From an uncultured bacterium (GTDB lineage: Bacteria > Acidobacteriota > Thermoanaerobaculia > Multivoradales > JAHEKO01), in the NCBI GenBank assembly GCA_938016625.1, contig CALILB010000374.1, positions 1-7,340 on the forward strand: a stretch of DNA of 7,340 bases. Direction: 5' to 3'. Positions 7,211 to 7,340 of the stretch are shown in pieces (position 1 is the stretch's first letter; every line of letters begins with the position of its first letter). The translations under genes were made by a program, and so were the position numbers. The notes under the pieces were generated by a model, which was not told the origin of the DNA, made no database searches, and saw only the letters and a list, made by a program, of their open reading frames with translations.

Positions 7211-7340
7211 GACTGCACCGATCCTCCATCCAGGACGACCGCCTGACCGGTTATGCCTTTGGCCAGCGGCGCACACAGGCTCACCACCAGGTGGGCCACT
7301 TCCTCCGGCTCCATCAATCGACCCTGGGGGCTCAGGTTCT
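7207..7340 (-). CDS. Short-chain dehydrogenase/reductase (SDR), C-terminal end only
   Basis: The gene enters from the right edge; only the last 43 codons and the TGA stop (7207-7209) are inside. The visible peptide contains 'GRLMEPEEVAHLVVSL' followed by 'ITGQAVVLDGGS', the standard C-terminal signature of classical SDRs ('GR..xPEEVA..V..L' and 'ITGQ..xVDGG'). The Rossmann nucleotide-binding motif and the YxxxK catalytic site lie outside the window. The stop overlaps the Rid start as ATGA, so it is the upstream partner in the operon. In a CoA-catabolic context it would probably be a 3-hydroxyacyl-CoA or ring-hydroxyl dehydrogenase; this is inference. Confidence 0.9.
   Translation of the reverse strand, partial: NLSPQGRLMEPEEVAHLVVSLCAPLAKGITGQAVVLDGGSVQS

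Noticed and set aside
6768..7229. N-terminal extension of the crotonase frame (154 extra residues)
   Set aside because: This part is the Rid gene read in a different frame; the crotonase family N-terminus begins at the GTG at 6767.

Overview
The window is GC-rich bacterial DNA. All convincing genes lie on the minus strand, so the transcription order is right to left. A MacB/FtsX-type permease of the kind very abundant in Acidobacteriota (conserved N-terminal 'RRPGFT' then 'LALGIGANTAVFS', C-terminal 'DPMEVLRYE') suggests an acidobacterial or similar soil/sediment genome. This assignment is inference; there is no rRNA or other marker here.

Right part (about 7340 to 4711): a tightly packed catabolic operon. 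In order of transcription it holds the C-terminal end of a short-chain dehydrogenase (SDR), a Rid-family (YjgF/UK114) protein, a crotonase-family (enoyl-CoA hydratase/isomerase-like) protein and an acyl-CoA dehydrogenase. SDR/Rid overlap by ATGA and Rid/crotonase by GTGA, which implies translational coupling. The Rid protein lacks the catalytic arginine of true RidA imine deaminases, and the crotonase lacks both classical hydratase glutamates. An SDR, a Rid protein, an unusual crotonase, an acyl-CoA dehydrogenase and an Old-Yellow-Enzyme-type reductase together resemble aerobic CoA-dependent aromatic pathways, such as 2-aminobenzoyl-CoA degradation. The true substrate cannot be read from the sequence.

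Middle (4056-4715): a compact 660-bp mobile module sits between the acyl-CoA dehydrogenase and the flavin reductase. It encodes a REP-associated tyrosine transposase (RAYT; HUH motif H69-V-H71, probable catalytic Y128). It is bounded by perfect 26-nt inverted copies of a REP-like palindrome with a 5' GTAG foot and a CTTGT loop. On the transposase's upstream side the REP occurs as two tandem 53-nt inverted pairs (BIME-like). The two REP types share foot and loop, but their stems differ by paired substitutions. This is the most interesting part of the window.

Left part: an Old Yellow Enzyme-family NADH:flavin oxidoreductase (2579-4039) with an internal insertion and a degenerate cysteine motif. 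After it come about 150 bp of non-coding DNA with a strong GC hairpin, then an 808-residue ABC-transporter permease whose stop codon falls across the left edge of the window.
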